Shown here: positions 1-4,530 of the stretch, piece after piece
Position numbering within the stretch: the stretch's first letter is position 1
Layout: the number at the start of each line of letters is the position of its first letter
Assembly (NCBI GenBank): GCA_051881715.1
Contig: JBJEQK010000207.1
Location: 1 to 5,238 of the forward strand
From: UBA1425 sp051881715
Lineage (GTDB): Bacteria > Bacillota > Clostridia > Oscillospirales > Acutalibacteraceae
Length of the DNA: 5,238 nucleotides
Direction of reading: 5' to 3'
Translations under genes and position numbers: made by a program
Notes under the pieces: generated by a model
What the model was told of the DNA's origin: nothing
Databases searched by the model: none
The model's input: the letters and a program-made list of their open reading frames with translations, nothing else

Positions 1-71
1 AGGGGTACGGTGCAGTCGTCCAAAAAGTCCTACCGGAGTACCGTTCAGCACAGGCCGCTATCAAGGGCTAA
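1..71 (+). CDS. 3' end of an unidentified protein-coding gene
   Basis: The reading frame beginning at base 3 gives 22 residues ending ...LPEYRSAQAAIKG and stops at TAA 69-71. I chose this frame because its stop lies 29 bases before a strong intrinsic terminator. The other two plus frames stay open into or past that terminator (stops near 91 and 165), which is less natural. The residues look like an ordinary amphipathic C-terminus, but the fragment is too short to name a family. The rest of the gene lies to the left of the window. Confidence 0.5.
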   Translation, partial: GYGAVVQKVLPEYRSAQAAIKG

Positions 72-100
72 TCCGTACACTGCAATTTATCACTAAAACG

Positions 101-137
101 AATCCCTCTGCCGAGAAATCGACAGGGGGATTTTTAT
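101..137 (+). terminator. Intrinsic terminator of the leftmost gene
   Basis: AATCCCTCTG (101-110) pairs with CAGGGGGATT (123-132), ten base pairs including one G-U wobble, around a 12-base loop. A T-rich tail (TTTTTATT) follows on the plus strand. It sits 29 bases after the TAA at 69-71 and so ends that transcript. Confidence 0.85.
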
Positions 138-157
138 TGCTCCATCACGGCGATATG

Positions 158-255
158 TTGCCTTAAAAGTTTCGGTCAAGCCTTTTTAAAGGCTTGCGGA
201 TTCCAAAGGCGGGCGCATTTGGTCGCCGACCGCAGTCGGCGAAATCCTAAGGCAA
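158..255. repeat. MITE-like intergenic multi-hairpin element with 8-bp terminal inverted repeats
   Basis: TTGCCTTA (158-165) and TAAGGCAA (248-255) are perfect terminal inverted repeats. Between them lie three hairpins. CAAGCCTTT (177-185) pairs with AAAGGCTTG (188-196). CCAAA (203-207) pairs with TTTGG (218-222). TCGCCGAC (223-230) pairs perfectly with GTCGGCGA (235-242) around the loop CGCA. Together they form a closed multi-branch structure. I recall similar elements (a GGTCAAGCCTTTTT hairpin followed by a GTCGCCGxCC hairpin) between genes in many Clostridia genomes, but I could not check this. There is no ORF inside, so if it moves it is non-autonomous. The flanks from 138 to 157 and 256 to 376 are AT-rich, and I see no gene or clear promoter in them. 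Confidence 0.65.
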
Positions 256-376
256 TACCGCACAAATCCCACAATTTTCCTTGAGGTTAAATTTGATTTC
301 TTTTTTTACATTTTTAATTGGCTAAATCGCAATAATTAGGTGGTTATTTTATTGTTTATTGCACCTCCGACAAAAC

Positions 377-421
377 AAAGACCTCCTTGTAAATGGTATT
401 CCCAAATACAAGGAGGTTTTT
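377..421 (-). terminator. Terminator of the lipoprotein operon; copy 1 of the ACCTCCTTG hairpin
   Basis: ACCTCCTTGTA (381-391) pairs perfectly with TACAAGGAGGT (407-417). The stem extends outward through a G-U and three A-T pairs to 377/421, around a 15-base loop containing TGGTATT. On the minus strand it begins 11 bases after the stop codon of the lipoprotein gene and is followed by CTTTGTTTTG, which fits an intrinsic terminator. The plus strand has TTTTT on the other side, so it may work in both directions. One arm is a perfect Shine-Dalgarno sequence and the other a perfect anti-Shine-Dalgarno. A second copy with compensatory changes lies at 2195-2238. Confidence 0.75.
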
Positions 422-432
422 CGTATATCCCG

Positions 433-1713
433 TTATCCTGCGACTTCAAGCAGCTGCTTACTGACTCTTGCCTGTACGTCAATATAGTAGGCAGTTTCGG
501 CGGCGTTCATTTTTTCGTCTGTTTCCCATTTTTCAAAGTCTGCGACAAAGTCGCCATACTTGCTCATATAATCTGCATAGTCGGCGAGAATGCTCAAATC
601 ACTTGGGTTCGCCTTATATTTTTTCATAAATGTGACATACTCATTCATGAACTTTTCATAGCTGTCCATGGCAGCTTTAAACTCAGGGCGCATCCCGTTA
701 ACCGGGTTTTCCGGCTTTTTTGTGGTCGTGGGCTTCGTTGTTGTGGGTTTCGTTGTGGCAGCAGGCTTTGTTGTAGTTGTCTGCGCCGGTTTCATCGTGG
801 TCGTTTCCGCTTTTGTCTTGACAGGCGCCGATGAAATGCGCTTGACATACAGCTCGATTTCTTCGATGCTTTGGGACTCGACGAGGCTGTCATACTCGAC
901 GCCGTCACTGTCCTTGTCAAAGACCAGTTTCAGCTCGGTATTCGGTGCAACGCTCTGTCCCGTGACGACATAGTCTCGCAAGGATTCCGTATCCTCGGGG
1001 TCAACAAATGTGCCGTCATCGGCAACGATGACCAGCTCGATATATCCCTCGCCGTATTGGTGCATCAAGCCTCCGCCCAACGAAACATAGCCGCAGCTGG
1101 CGAGGTTTCTCCCCGTATAGTCGGCAATATACCGTGTATATTTATCCGGGGACGGCTGAATCACGGTGAGGTCGGATGGGGCTTGGTCTGCGGAACCGAC
1201 CTTCTTGACGTACAGCACAATCTCCTCAAAGCTTTGCGAGGCGACGAGACTGTCATATTCGTTGCCGTCGCTGTCTTTGTCAAAGGTGAGCTTGAGTTCG
1301 GTGTTTGGCGCCAAATTCTGTTTAATGACAACGTATTCCTTCAGCGCATCTTCGTTGCCAACATCCACATAGTGTCCGTCCGTGCTGACGAAAACCAACT
1401 CCATCTGACCTTCGCCGTAGTCGTCCAAACGTTTCTCGCTCATGGACGTGTAGCCGATGGATGCACAGTTTTTGCCGACGTAATTTTTGATGTACCATGT
1501 GTATTTATCCGATGAGGCTTGAACGGAAATCGGCGTGTCGTCCAAGAAGCTGTCCGCCGGCTCCGTCATTTCGTCAGGCGGATTGTTTCCGCAGGCTGCC
1601 AAAGTCAAAATCATGGCGAGGGCGAGAAGCAGCGCAAAGGGCTTGCGTCTGGCCTTTCCCGACATTTTGTCAAACGGCTTTTGGTCGTTTTGGGTTCTGT
1701 TTTTCATTTTCAT
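433..1713 (-). CDS. Secreted lipoprotein with duplicated ~106-aa domain and DUF6591-like C-terminus
   Basis: A 426-aa surface lipoprotein of unknown function. A basic N-terminus (KARRK, 20-24) and a hydrophobic stretch (25-40) end in the lipobox LAAC, with Cys41 as the lipidation site. Two homologous domains follow at about residues 68-173 and 188-293. They share DKYTxYI, YGEG, APNTELKL and FDKDSDGxEYDSLV. The DxDxDG element (D145/D147/D149 and D266/D268/D270) resembles an EF-hand-type calcium loop. A Thr/Lys/Pro-rich linker (about 302-336) leads to a C-terminal helical region (341-426) that, from memory, resembles DUF6591. I chose the start at 1713 because AGGAGG (1718-1723) lies four bases upstream and the ATG overlaps the TGA of the regulator gene as ATGA, implying translational coupling. 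A start at 1707 has a 10-base spacing and is also possible. The gene ends just before the hairpin at 377-421. Ligand and role are unknown; calcium binding is inferred from the motif only. Confidence 0.88.
   Translation of the reverse strand: MKMKNRTQNDQKPFDKMSGKARRKPFALLLALAMILTLAACGNNPPDEMTEPADSFLDDTPISVQASSDKYTWYIKNYVGKNCASIGYTSMSEKRLDDYGEGQMELVFVSTDGHYVDVGNEDALKEYVVIKQNLAPNTELKLTFDKDSDGNEYDSLVASQSFEEIVLYVKKVGSADQAPSDLTVIQPSPDKYTRYIADYTGRNLASCGYVSLGGGLMHQYGEGYIELVIVADDGTFVDPEDTESLRDYVVTGQSVAPNTELKLVFDKDSDGVEYDSLVESQSIEEIELYVKRISSAPVKTKAETTTMKPAQTTTTKPAATTKPTTTKPTTTKKPENPVNGMRPEFKAAMDSYEKFMNEYVTFMKKYKANPSDLSILADYADYMSKYGDFVADFEKWETDEKMNAAETAYYIDVQARVSKQLLEVAG
835..1512 (-). repeat. Tandem intragenic duplication encoding two lipoprotein domains
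   Basis: Two units, about 1195-1512 (residues 68-173) and 835-1152 (residues 188-293), encode the same domain, separated by 14 residues. Long blocks are alike at protein level, such as APNTELKL followed by TFDKDSDG or VFDKDSDG. The DNA has diverged clearly, for example GTATTTATCCGATGAGGC against ATATTTATCCGGGGACGG on the plus strand. This points to an old duplication rather than a recent one. Confidence 0.8.
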
Positions 1714-2015
1714 CGTTCCTCCTGATTTGTTTTGATAATTCGCCAAATACTCCTCTCGGAGTAATTGTACTTCCGTGCTAATTGTGGTACGTTTTTGCCG
1801 TTATACTCTTTTCGTATAGCCTGGTGGGTATACTCCTTTGAAAAAAGTCTGTTCGGGAAAGAAATTTGTGTTCCGTGAAACAGCTTAAATATTATGAGTG
1901 CATTTTCCAACCCCATTTCATCAGCTATGTCTTTGTACACATCATTCAAGCCCCCAAGGTCGTTTTTCAAAAGTTCAACCTCCTGACTGTCTAAAAAGCC
2001 GTCCTTTATCGGCAT
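1710..2015 (-). CDS. Mor-family (Mu Mor/C-like) helix-turn-helix transcription regulator
   Basis: A 101-aa protein resembling the Mor transcription activator family, whose founding member activates middle genes of phage Mu by binding DNA as a dimer. The N-terminal half carries the dimerisation-type segment VYKDIADEMGLENALIIFKL. A basic helix-turn-helix follows at about residues 68-95, with IRKEYNGKNVPQLARKYN and then a recognition-like helix YSERSIWRIIK. I chose the start at 2015 because AAGGAGG (2023-2029) lies seven bases upstream; the frame is open nine codons further without a better site. The stop TGA (1712-1710) overlaps the ATG of the lipoprotein gene, so the two are one coupled operon. 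Small Mor-like proteins are common in Firmicutes outside phages. I infer local control of this operon or its dyads, which cannot be shown from sequence alone. Confidence 0.85.
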   Translation of the reverse strand: MPIKDGFLDSQEVELLKNDLGGLNDVYKDIADEMGLENALIIFKLFHGTQISFPNRLFSKEYTHQAIRKEYNGKNVPQLARKYNYSERSIWRIIKTNQEER

Positions 2016-2110
2016 AATACCACCTCCTTGCAGACAAAACAAATGACATTATCCTTGTGTTTGTCAGGGAGATTTTGGTGTTTTGCTTTTTCTTCGGTCT
2101 GTTTTTTCAT
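2006..2110 (-). CDS. 34-aa small ORF with three C-terminal cysteines, overlapping the Mor-like gene
   Basis: The ATG at 2110-2108 follows AAAGGAG by about eight bases. It encodes MKKQTEEKAKHQNLPDKHKD and then a tail with NVICFVCKEVVLCR, stopping at TAA 2008-2006. The N-terminal two-thirds is highly charged and the tail has a CxxC plus one more Cys (24, 27, 33), so it could bind a metal or form a disulfide. It begins inside the stop codon of the 27-aa leader (ATGA overlap) and ends ten bases inside the Mor-like gene in another frame, with that gene's ribosome-binding site inside it. It may therefore serve mainly to couple translation. I recognise no family. The evidence is the ribosome-binding site and the overlap pattern, not homology. 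Confidence 0.5.
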   Translation of the reverse strand: MKKQTEEKAKHQNLPDKHKDNVICFVCKEVVLCR

Positions 2111-2190
2111 GAAAAAAGCTCCTTTCTGAACAGGAATACTCTGTTCAGAAAAGGGCTTGTAAATTTCGCGAAATTATTTGCACATCTCAT
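2107..2190 (-). CDS. 27-aa leader peptide translated through an attenuator hairpin
   Basis: The ATG at 2190-2188 lies exactly seven bases after a perfect AAGGAGG on the minus strand (2204-2198). The frame encodes MRCANNFAKF followed by TSPFLNRVFLFRKELFS and stops at TGA 2109-2107, which overlaps the start of the 34-aa ORF as ATGA. The whole hairpin at 2116-2158 and its T-tract lie inside this coding sequence, so a ribosome on the leader would melt the hairpin. Its composition (five Phe, several basic residues) does not show an obvious run of one regulatory amino acid. Its ribosome-binding site is itself one arm of the hairpin at 2195-2238. I infer a regulatory leader; expression is unproven. 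Confidence 0.45.
   Translation of the reverse strand: MRCANNFAKFTSPFLNRVFLFRKELFS
2112..2158 (-). promoter_or_regulatory. Attenuator-like hairpin with T-tract upstream of the Mor-like operon
   Basis: AAGCTCCTTTCTGAACAG (2116-2133) pairs with CTGTTCAGAAAAGGGCTT (2141-2158): 18 positions with one mismatch and one G-U, around a seven-base loop. On the minus strand it is followed by TTTTTTC, giving an intrinsic terminator in the direction of the Mor-like gene. The T-tract is lacking on the plus side. The 3' arm contains the AAAGGAG used by the 34-aa ORF, so the folded form would block both transcription and translation. A role as a Mor-type dyad operator is the alternative. Confidence 0.65.
2162..2175. 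promoter_or_regulatory. Perfect 14-bp palindrome, candidate operator
   Basis: AATTTCGCGAAATT is perfectly self-complementary, centred on CGCG. It lies between the attenuator hairpin and the hairpin that carries both divergent ribosome-binding sites. A dimeric repressor site is plausible. I do not recognise the regulator, and no confident -10/-35 pair is visible next to it. Confidence 0.35.
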
Positions 2191-2194
2191 AAAC

Positions 2195-2238
2195 AAACCT
2201 CCTTGCAAAAATGGTATTTGCCAAATGCAAGGAGGTTT
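2195..2238. promoter_or_regulatory. 13-bp hairpin carrying Shine-Dalgarno sequences for both strands; copy 2 of the ACCTCCTTG hairpin
   Basis: AAACCTCCTTGCA (2195-2207) pairs perfectly with TGCAAGGAGGTTT (2226-2238) around an 18-base loop containing TGGTATT. On the plus strand AAGGAGG (2229-2235) lies seven bases before an ATG at 2243 that is in frame with the ATPase gene. On the minus strand AAGGAGG (2204-2198) lies seven bases before the leader ATG at 2190. In an RNA from either strand the other arm is a perfect anti-Shine-Dalgarno, so the site would be hidden when folded. Compared with copy 1 (377-421) the T-A pair at 390/408 is C-G here (2206/2227), a compensatory change that supports the stem. 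Confidence 0.65.
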
Positions 2239-2305
2239 CAATATGATTGAAAAGTCAGATTTTTCATGCTACAATACGCTTGAAAAGTCATCAGGAGGCG
2301 TTTAT

Positions 2306-3037
2306 ATGTTGTTTCGGAAAATAGAATCGGTTATTGAAAAGCACTTGACGTCTGACTCTACAAAAATTCTTTTGATTGATGGTGCCCGTCAGGTTGGAAA
2401 AACGTATATCATTCGCTATGTGGGCAAAAAGCTTTTTGAAAATTTTATCGAGCTGAATATGGTTGCGGACTTTGAGGGCGATCGCCTCTTTGCCGACACG
2501 AAAACGGTTGAAGATTTTTATCTTCAGGTCAGTATGCTTGCAGGCGATAAGATGAGAAAAAAGGAAAACACCTTGATTTATATTGATGAGATTCAGGTTT
2601 ATCCGCATCTGCTCACACTGCTCAAGTTTCTTTCACAGGACAACAAGTTTACCTATATTGCCAGCGGCTACCTTCTCGGCGTCACACTTTCCCAGACGAC
2701 TTCCATTCCTATGGGCAGTATTCGCAAGGTCAGAATGTTCCCGCTCGATTTTGAAGAACTCCTTTATGCCAACGGAATGAACGATATTGTTATTTCATCC
2801 ATGAGGAAAAAGTTTGAACGCCTTGAAGCTCTTGACGAGCCGACGCACAACAAGATGATGGATTTGTTCCGCAAATTCCTGCTTGTGGGCGGACTTCCGG
2901 ATGCTGTCAACGCCTATCTTGAAACCAAAAACATTCAGGATGTCCGCGAAATTCAAAATGAAATTCACGGCTATTATGCCGCAGACGCTTTTATTTTATG
3001 TTCCTTGGTGACGATGAAAGAAAAAATTGAGTTTTAA
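2306..3037 (+). CDS. AAA-family ATPase (AAA_14/DUF4143 type), C-terminally truncated
   Basis: A 243-aa P-loop ATPase. Walker A is GARQVGKT (26-33) and Walker B is LIYIDEIQ (90-97). The sensor-like SGYLLG (120-125), FPLDFEE (145-151) and LVGGLPDAVNAYLE (193-206) match AAA_14 proteins whose C-terminal part is DUF4143. Full-length relatives are, as I recall, over 400 residues. Here similarity stops at HGYYAADA (221-228), near base 2988, and 15 unrelated residues (FILCSLVTMKEKIEF) lead to TAA. The C-terminal half is gone, probably by deletion, so this is likely a decaying gene. I chose 2306 because AGGAGG (2293-2298) lies seven bases upstream and the sequence begins as in relatives (MLFRKIE). An in-frame ATG at 2243, with AAGGAGG inside a hairpin, would add 21 residues. 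Family function is unknown. Confidence 0.8.
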   Translation: MLFRKIESVIEKHLTSDSTKILLIDGARQVGKTYIIRYVGKKLFENFIELNMVADFEGDRLFADTKTVEDFYLQVSMLAGDKMRKKENTLIYIDEIQVYPHLLTLLKFLSQDNKFTYIASGYLLGVTLSQTTSIPMGSIRKVRMFPLDFEELLYANGMNDIVISSMRKKFERLEALDEPTHNKMMDLFRKFLLVGGLPDAVNAYLETKNIQDVREIQNEIHGYYAADAFILCSLVTMKEKIEF

Positions 3038-3103
3038 CAAATCGCAGAAGACGGAGAGGATGTGTGGACAGTGAAAGCTTGCAGGGAAGGAAGGGATGCC
3101 GAA

Positions 3104-3745
3104 ATGAAACGGCTGGTTATCTATATACACGGCAAGGGCGGCAGTGCGCAGGAGGCGGAACATTATCGCCCGTTCTTTGCCGGGAGCGATGTGGTGGGCT
3201 TTGACTACAAAGCGCAAAATCCTTGGGAAGCAGAAAGGGAATTTTCAAAATTTTATGACCTGTACAGCAAGGGCTATGATGCAGTGTTTCTGGTCGCCAA
3301 CAGCATAGGTGCCTATTTTTCCATGCACGCCCTTGCCGGGAAAGGGATTGCCGGCGCTTTGTTTATTTCGCCCATCGTGGACATGGAAAAACTGATAGAG
3401 GATATGATGCTTTGGTCAAACGTGACCGAAGCGGAACTGTGTGCGCGGAAAGAGATCCCCACGGCGTTCGGAGAAACCCTGTCTTGGGCGTATCTGTGCT
3501 ATGTGCGGGAGCATCCCATCGCGTGGGACGTTCCCACCGGGATCTTATACGGCGCAAAGGACAACCTGACTTCCAAAGAGACCGTCTCCACCTTTGCACA
3601 GCGCATCGGCGCACCACTCACCGTGATGGAGGACGGGGAGCACTGGTTCCACACGGACGAGCAAATGCGGTTTTTGGATAGCTGGATCGAAAAGTCCATT
3701 CGGTCTGATTTCGGGTTTTCGATCGGTCTGTTTTTGGAGGATTAA
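3104..3745 (+). CDS. Small alpha/beta hydrolase
   Basis: A 213-aa cytoplasmic protein with a compact alpha/beta-hydrolase fold. The oxyanion-type HGKGG is at 9-13. The nucleophile elbow ANSIG places Ser67 in an xNSxG variant of GxSxG. Asp153 (GAKDNLT) and His180 (GEHWFH) complete a likely triad. Length and motifs match a group of small hydrolases common in Clostridia; substrate unknown. I chose ATG 3104 with AAGGGA seven bases upstream because the fold starts at once (KRLVIYIHG). In-frame GTG codons at 3071, with GGAGAGGA ten bases upstream, and at 3062 are alternatives adding 11 to 14 residues. It starts 66 bases after the truncated ATPase ORF, in the same frame, with no clear promoter between, so it may be co-transcribed with it. 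The last 12 residues or so look loosely attached. Confidence 0.85.
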   Translation: MKRLVIYIHGKGGSAQEAEHYRPFFAGSDVVGFDYKAQNPWEAEREFSKFYDLYSKGYDAVFLVANSIGAYFSMHALAGKGIAGALFISPIVDMEKLIEDMMLWSNVTEAELCARKEIPTAFGETLSWAYLCYVREHPIAWDVPTGILYGAKDNLTSKETVSTFAQRIGAPLTVMEDGEHWFHTDEQMRFLDSWIEKSIRSDFGFSIGLFLED

Positions 3746-3751
3746 AAGAAC

Positions 3752-3790
3752 AGGGAGCAAACTGACTGTGGAAAGTACAGTTTGCTCCCT
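3752..3790 (+). terminator. Terminator hairpin of the hydrolase gene
   Basis: AGGGAGCAAACTG (3752-3764) pairs perfectly with CAGTTTGCTCCCT (3778-3790), 13 bp around a 13-base loop, starting six bases after the stop. The plus-strand tail (AAATTTAGCG) is poor in T, so it may act partly by RNA stabilisation. On the minus strand the tail GTTCTTTT is better, so it may also stop transcription arriving from the right. The bases from 3791 to 3888 hold no gene that I can support. Confidence 0.7.
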
Positions 3791-3888
3791 AAATTTAGCG
3801 CAAATTTCTTTTTGCAACAAAATTTTGCTGTTTTTGGGATATCTGAATCAGCAAGAGACCCAGACGTGAGCGAATAGAACACAGAGAA

Positions 3889-3930
3889 AAACCTTCTTTG
3901 CGGTACGGGTTGTATCGACAAAGAAGGTTT
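3889..3930 (-). terminator. Terminator of the minus-strand membrane-protein gene
   Basis: AAACCTTCTTTG (3889-3900) pairs perfectly with CAAAGAAGGTTT (3919-3930), 12 bp around an 18-base loop. On the minus strand the stem begins within the stop codon of the membrane-protein gene and is followed by TTCTCTG after the terminal TTT, a standard intrinsic terminator. The plus side also has a T-rich tail (AGATTTTTGC), so it may be bidirectional. Confidence 0.75.
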
Positions 3931-4280
3931 AGATTTTTGCGAAGCTTCGCTTTTCTTTTTGGTTCTTTTCGACTTGCAGACACGCTTTTCTGAGGGCGGC
4001 AATGTGTTTAAACTCCGGCACGATCCACGAACAAAAAATTTTTATAAAAAGGATGGCCAGCAGCAATGTGCCCATGACCACTGCGATGAAGAGCAATTCG
4101 TCCGCAGCATCATTCGTTGTGGACGAAACATGATCCGAAATCATCACACCGGCAGAGCCAAACAGGGAAAAACAGAAAAAAGTACATGGCTGATCTTTCT
4201 TTTCGGTATTTCGTAAAGACGTCCGTTTCCCCGCCGCCGTTCAGGTCAAAAACCGTCGAAAAATCATGATTCTCAGACAC
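3929..4280 (-). pseudogene. Small membrane-protein gene with an apparent one-base frameshift
   Basis: On the minus strand a GTG at 4280-4278 with AAGGGAG (4296-4290) nine bases upstream opens a frame beginning MSENHDFSTVFDLNGGGETD and running into a hydrophobic segment after AMYFF. The downstream frame (open to TAA 3931-3929, first ATG at 4147) continues with FSLFGSAGVMISDHVSS, a strong transmembrane helix (ELLFIAVVMGTLLLAILFIK) and a basic tail ending KRSFAKI. Removing one base from the A6 run at 4176-4181 joins the frames into a 116-aa protein with one or two transmembrane helices and a charged C-terminus. The ATG at 4147 has no Shine-Dalgarno, which favours the joined reading. A terminator follows immediately. 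It could be a real mutation, a sequencing error or a slippery site. No family recognised. Confidence 0.55.
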
Positions 4281-4372
4281 CGTATCGCACTCCCTTGTCC
4301 GTTTCGCAGAAATGCTTTAGCCGTCTTGAACTTGCGGCTGTTAGTATGGCGCGGAATGAAATACCTTGCATT

Positions 4373-4401
4373 ATTGCACCTGACCGCAGGCAAATTGTCA
4401 A
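4373..4401 (-). promoter_or_regulatory. Possible promoter for the minus-strand membrane-protein gene
   Basis: On the minus strand a consensus -35 TTGACA (4401-4396) is followed, after 17 bases, by TGCAAT (4378-4373), a 4/6 match to the -10. Transcription from here would give a leader of roughly 85 bases before the GTG at 4280. The -10 is weak, so this is tentative. Confidence 0.35.
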
Positions 4402-4464
4402 CAGTGCGCCGCCCATGTGACGCAGGACAGGGAAAGGGAATGCGAAATTTTTTATGTTCAACTG

Positions 4465-4493
4465 TTGACATTTGTTCCTTAATGATATATAAT
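4465..4493 (+). promoter_or_regulatory. Consensus sigma-A promoter of the PerR-like gene
   Basis: TTGACA (4465-4470), a 17-base spacer and TATAAT (4488-4493) match the vegetative consensus perfectly. The predicted start near 4500 gives a leader of about 30 bases before the ATG at 4531. The -10 lies inside the palindrome at 4475-4505, so binding there would block RNA polymerase. Confidence 0.88.
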
Positions 4494-4505
4494 ATCAATA
4501 AGGAA
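4475..4505. promoter_or_regulatory. Fur/PerR-type operator overlapping the -10
   Basis: A 31-base imperfect palindrome centred on 4490. TTCCTTAATGATATA on the left matches the right arm at 13 of 15 positions. Its core TGATATATAATATCA (4483-4497) is close to the classical Fur-box pattern TGATAATnATTATCA and to the related PerR-box. Placed over the -10 of a Fur-family gene, it implies autorepression. Which member binds cannot be decided from the site alone. Confidence 0.75.
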
Positions 4506-4530
4506 ACACTTGCAATAGGAATGATGACAG

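Noticed and set aside
340..834. Long plus-strand ORF over the terminator and lipoprotein 3' end
   Set aside because: It is antisense to the well-supported lipoprotein gene, crosses a terminator, lacks a Shine-Dalgarno and has a composition typical of a reverse-strand reading. The same holds for the plus-strand frames at 668-973, 871-1515, 1166-1372 and 1497-1781.
2126..2148. LexA/SOS-box reading of CTGAACAG...CTGTTCAG
   Set aside because: GAAC and GTTC are separated by 11 bases; the Gram-positive LexA box needs four. The T-tract and 18-position arms fit an RNA hairpin better.
2057..2305. N-terminal extension of the ATPase ORF back to 2057
   Set aside because: The frame is open, but there is no good ribosome-binding site at 2057 and the residues have no likeness to the family. 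The strong site before 2306 fits the known N-terminus. The ATG at 2243 is kept as an alternative only.
3363..3820. Several ORFs in other frames over the hydrolase gene
   Set aside because: They are reverse- or alternate-frame shadows of a gene with a complete catalytic triad.
3939..3950. GCGAAGCTTCGC followed by T-rich sequence as a plus-strand terminator
   Set aside because: The stem is only four base pairs with a minimal loop, and the bases are the C-terminal codons of the minus-strand membrane protein. The 12-bp stem at 3889-3930 explains termination better.
4241..4498. Minus-strand ORF over the divergent promoter region, and the plus ORF at 4266-4619
   Set aside because: Both cross the consensus promoter and the operator, have no ribosome-binding site and no recognisable domain.
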